From Candidatus Cloacimonadota bacterium (GTDB lineage: Bacteria > Cloacimonadota > Cloacimonadia > Cloacimonadales > TCS61), in contig JAOZPK010000014.1 in NCBI GenBank assembly GCA_029932755.1, forward strand, positions 1 through 25,609: a stretch of DNA of 25,609 bases, read 5' to 3'. Of the stretch, positions 25,181-25,609 are shown in pieces. The number at the start of each line of letters is the position of its first letter. The stretch's first letter is position 1. A program made the position numbers and the translations under genes. A model generated the notes under the pieces. It searched no databases. It saw only the letters and a program-made list of their open reading frames with translations, and was not told where the DNA came from.

Positions 25181-25609
25181 CTATTTGTTTCCTTTAATAA
25201 AAGTCATCAAAGTACTATTAAATTCATCAGGATTATCCATGTTGGCACAATGTCCGGCATCTCTAATTATATGATATTTGCTTGTCGGTTCAGAGTCATG
25301 CCATCTTTTGCCCAATCTCTGTACCAGCTCAATATCTTTTTCTCCACTCAAGATCAATAGTGGATAATTCGATTCAATATTTTTGCGTTCTTGCATAACA
25401 TTACCCAAACCGGACATTGCAATAAATGATTTTCTTGTAAATAAGCTAACCATGTTATAAAATCGTGCTTGTTCCGCTGGTTTTGATACCGTCACAGATG
25501 AAACATATCTCCGAAATGAATTCATTGAAAATATTGCTTTAAATATCCATTTAATATTCTCAGATCGTTGAGCTTTTGCGATTTCTCTATTATTAGCATT
25601 AATATTATG
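25181..25609 (-). CDS. Alpha/beta hydrolase, C-terminal part (cut by window edge)
   Basis: The frame is open to the right edge, beyond the first ATG at 25525, so the N-terminal half with the nucleophile lies outside. About 142 residues are visible: a helical cap region (KAQRSENIKWIFKAIF and following), then the strand LLILSGEKD carrying the catalytic acid and DAGHCANMDNPDEFN with the catalytic His. This is the usual end of an esterase/lyase-type alpha/beta hydrolase. It ends in TAG 31 bases before the PD40 relic's start. The substrate is unknown. Confidence 0.82.
   Translation of the reverse strand, partial: HNINANNREIAKAQRSENIKWIFKAIFSMNSFRRYVSSVTVSKPAEQARFYNMVSLFTRKSFIAMSGLGNVMQERKNIESNYPLLILSGEKDIELVQRLGKRWHDSEPTSKYHIIRDAGHCANMDNPDEFNSTLMTFIKGNK

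Noticed and set aside
17122..25609. Integron gene-cassette array
   Set aside because: The gene content resembles cassette cargo, but no attC-like inverted core sites appear between the genes and several genes overlap by four bases.
1..25609. CRISPR array, tRNA or rRNA genes, transposase
   Set aside because: No regularly spaced repeats, cloverleaf-like segments, rRNA sequence or transposase motifs were noticed on either strand.

Overview
This is a low-GC bacterial window with about 20 protein genes and no RNA genes that I could recognise. The sigma-54 regulator with a Bacteroidetes-like GSFTDA loop, the long FtsX/MacB-type permeases and the many beta-propeller lipoproteins point to a Gram-negative member of the FCB group (Bacteroidota, Cloacimonadota, Marinimicrobia or relatives). 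I cannot name the phylum from sequence alone. Two arrangements stand out: a two-component regulator facing an export operon, and a decaying accessory block.

Region 1 (1-2666, + strand) is the peptidase pair TldD/TldE(PmbA), with TldD cut by the left edge. A near-perfect REP-like hairpin (2689-2722) separates it from the convergent genes that follow.

Region 2 (2768-17117) is a regulatory and export module. A histidine kinase and an NtrC-type sigma-54 activator overlap on the - strand. Divergent from them is a + strand operon: membrane fusion protein, ABC ATPase, FtsX-like permease, second ABC ATPase, second permease, secreted esterase with TPR-like helices, third permease. The 233-bp divergent gap holds a textbook -24/-12 promoter (TGGCAC-N5-TTGCT, 5669-5684). 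About 75 bp upstream of it is a 40-bp interrupted palindrome (5577-5616) that is a good candidate operator for the regulator. The simplest reading is that the kinase senses an envelope signal and the regulator switches on a MacAB-like efflux or export system. No TolC-like outer-membrane channel is in the window.

Region 3 (17122-25609, all - strand) looks like an accessory block. It holds a truncated DUF4386 fragment ending 5 bp from the third permease, two CPBP (Abi/CAAX) membrane proteases, an atypical SDR, an amidohydrolase-methyltransferase fusion, a Kelch protein, two paralogous PD40 beta-propeller lipoproteins, an outer-membrane barrel gene broken by an in-frame TGA, and the end of an alpha/beta hydrolase that runs off the right edge. 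A 36-codon mini-ORF at 25039-25149 joins the two ends of a PD40-type gene and is the scar of a third, deleted copy. The fragments, duplications and nonsense mutation indicate a region under rapid turnover.
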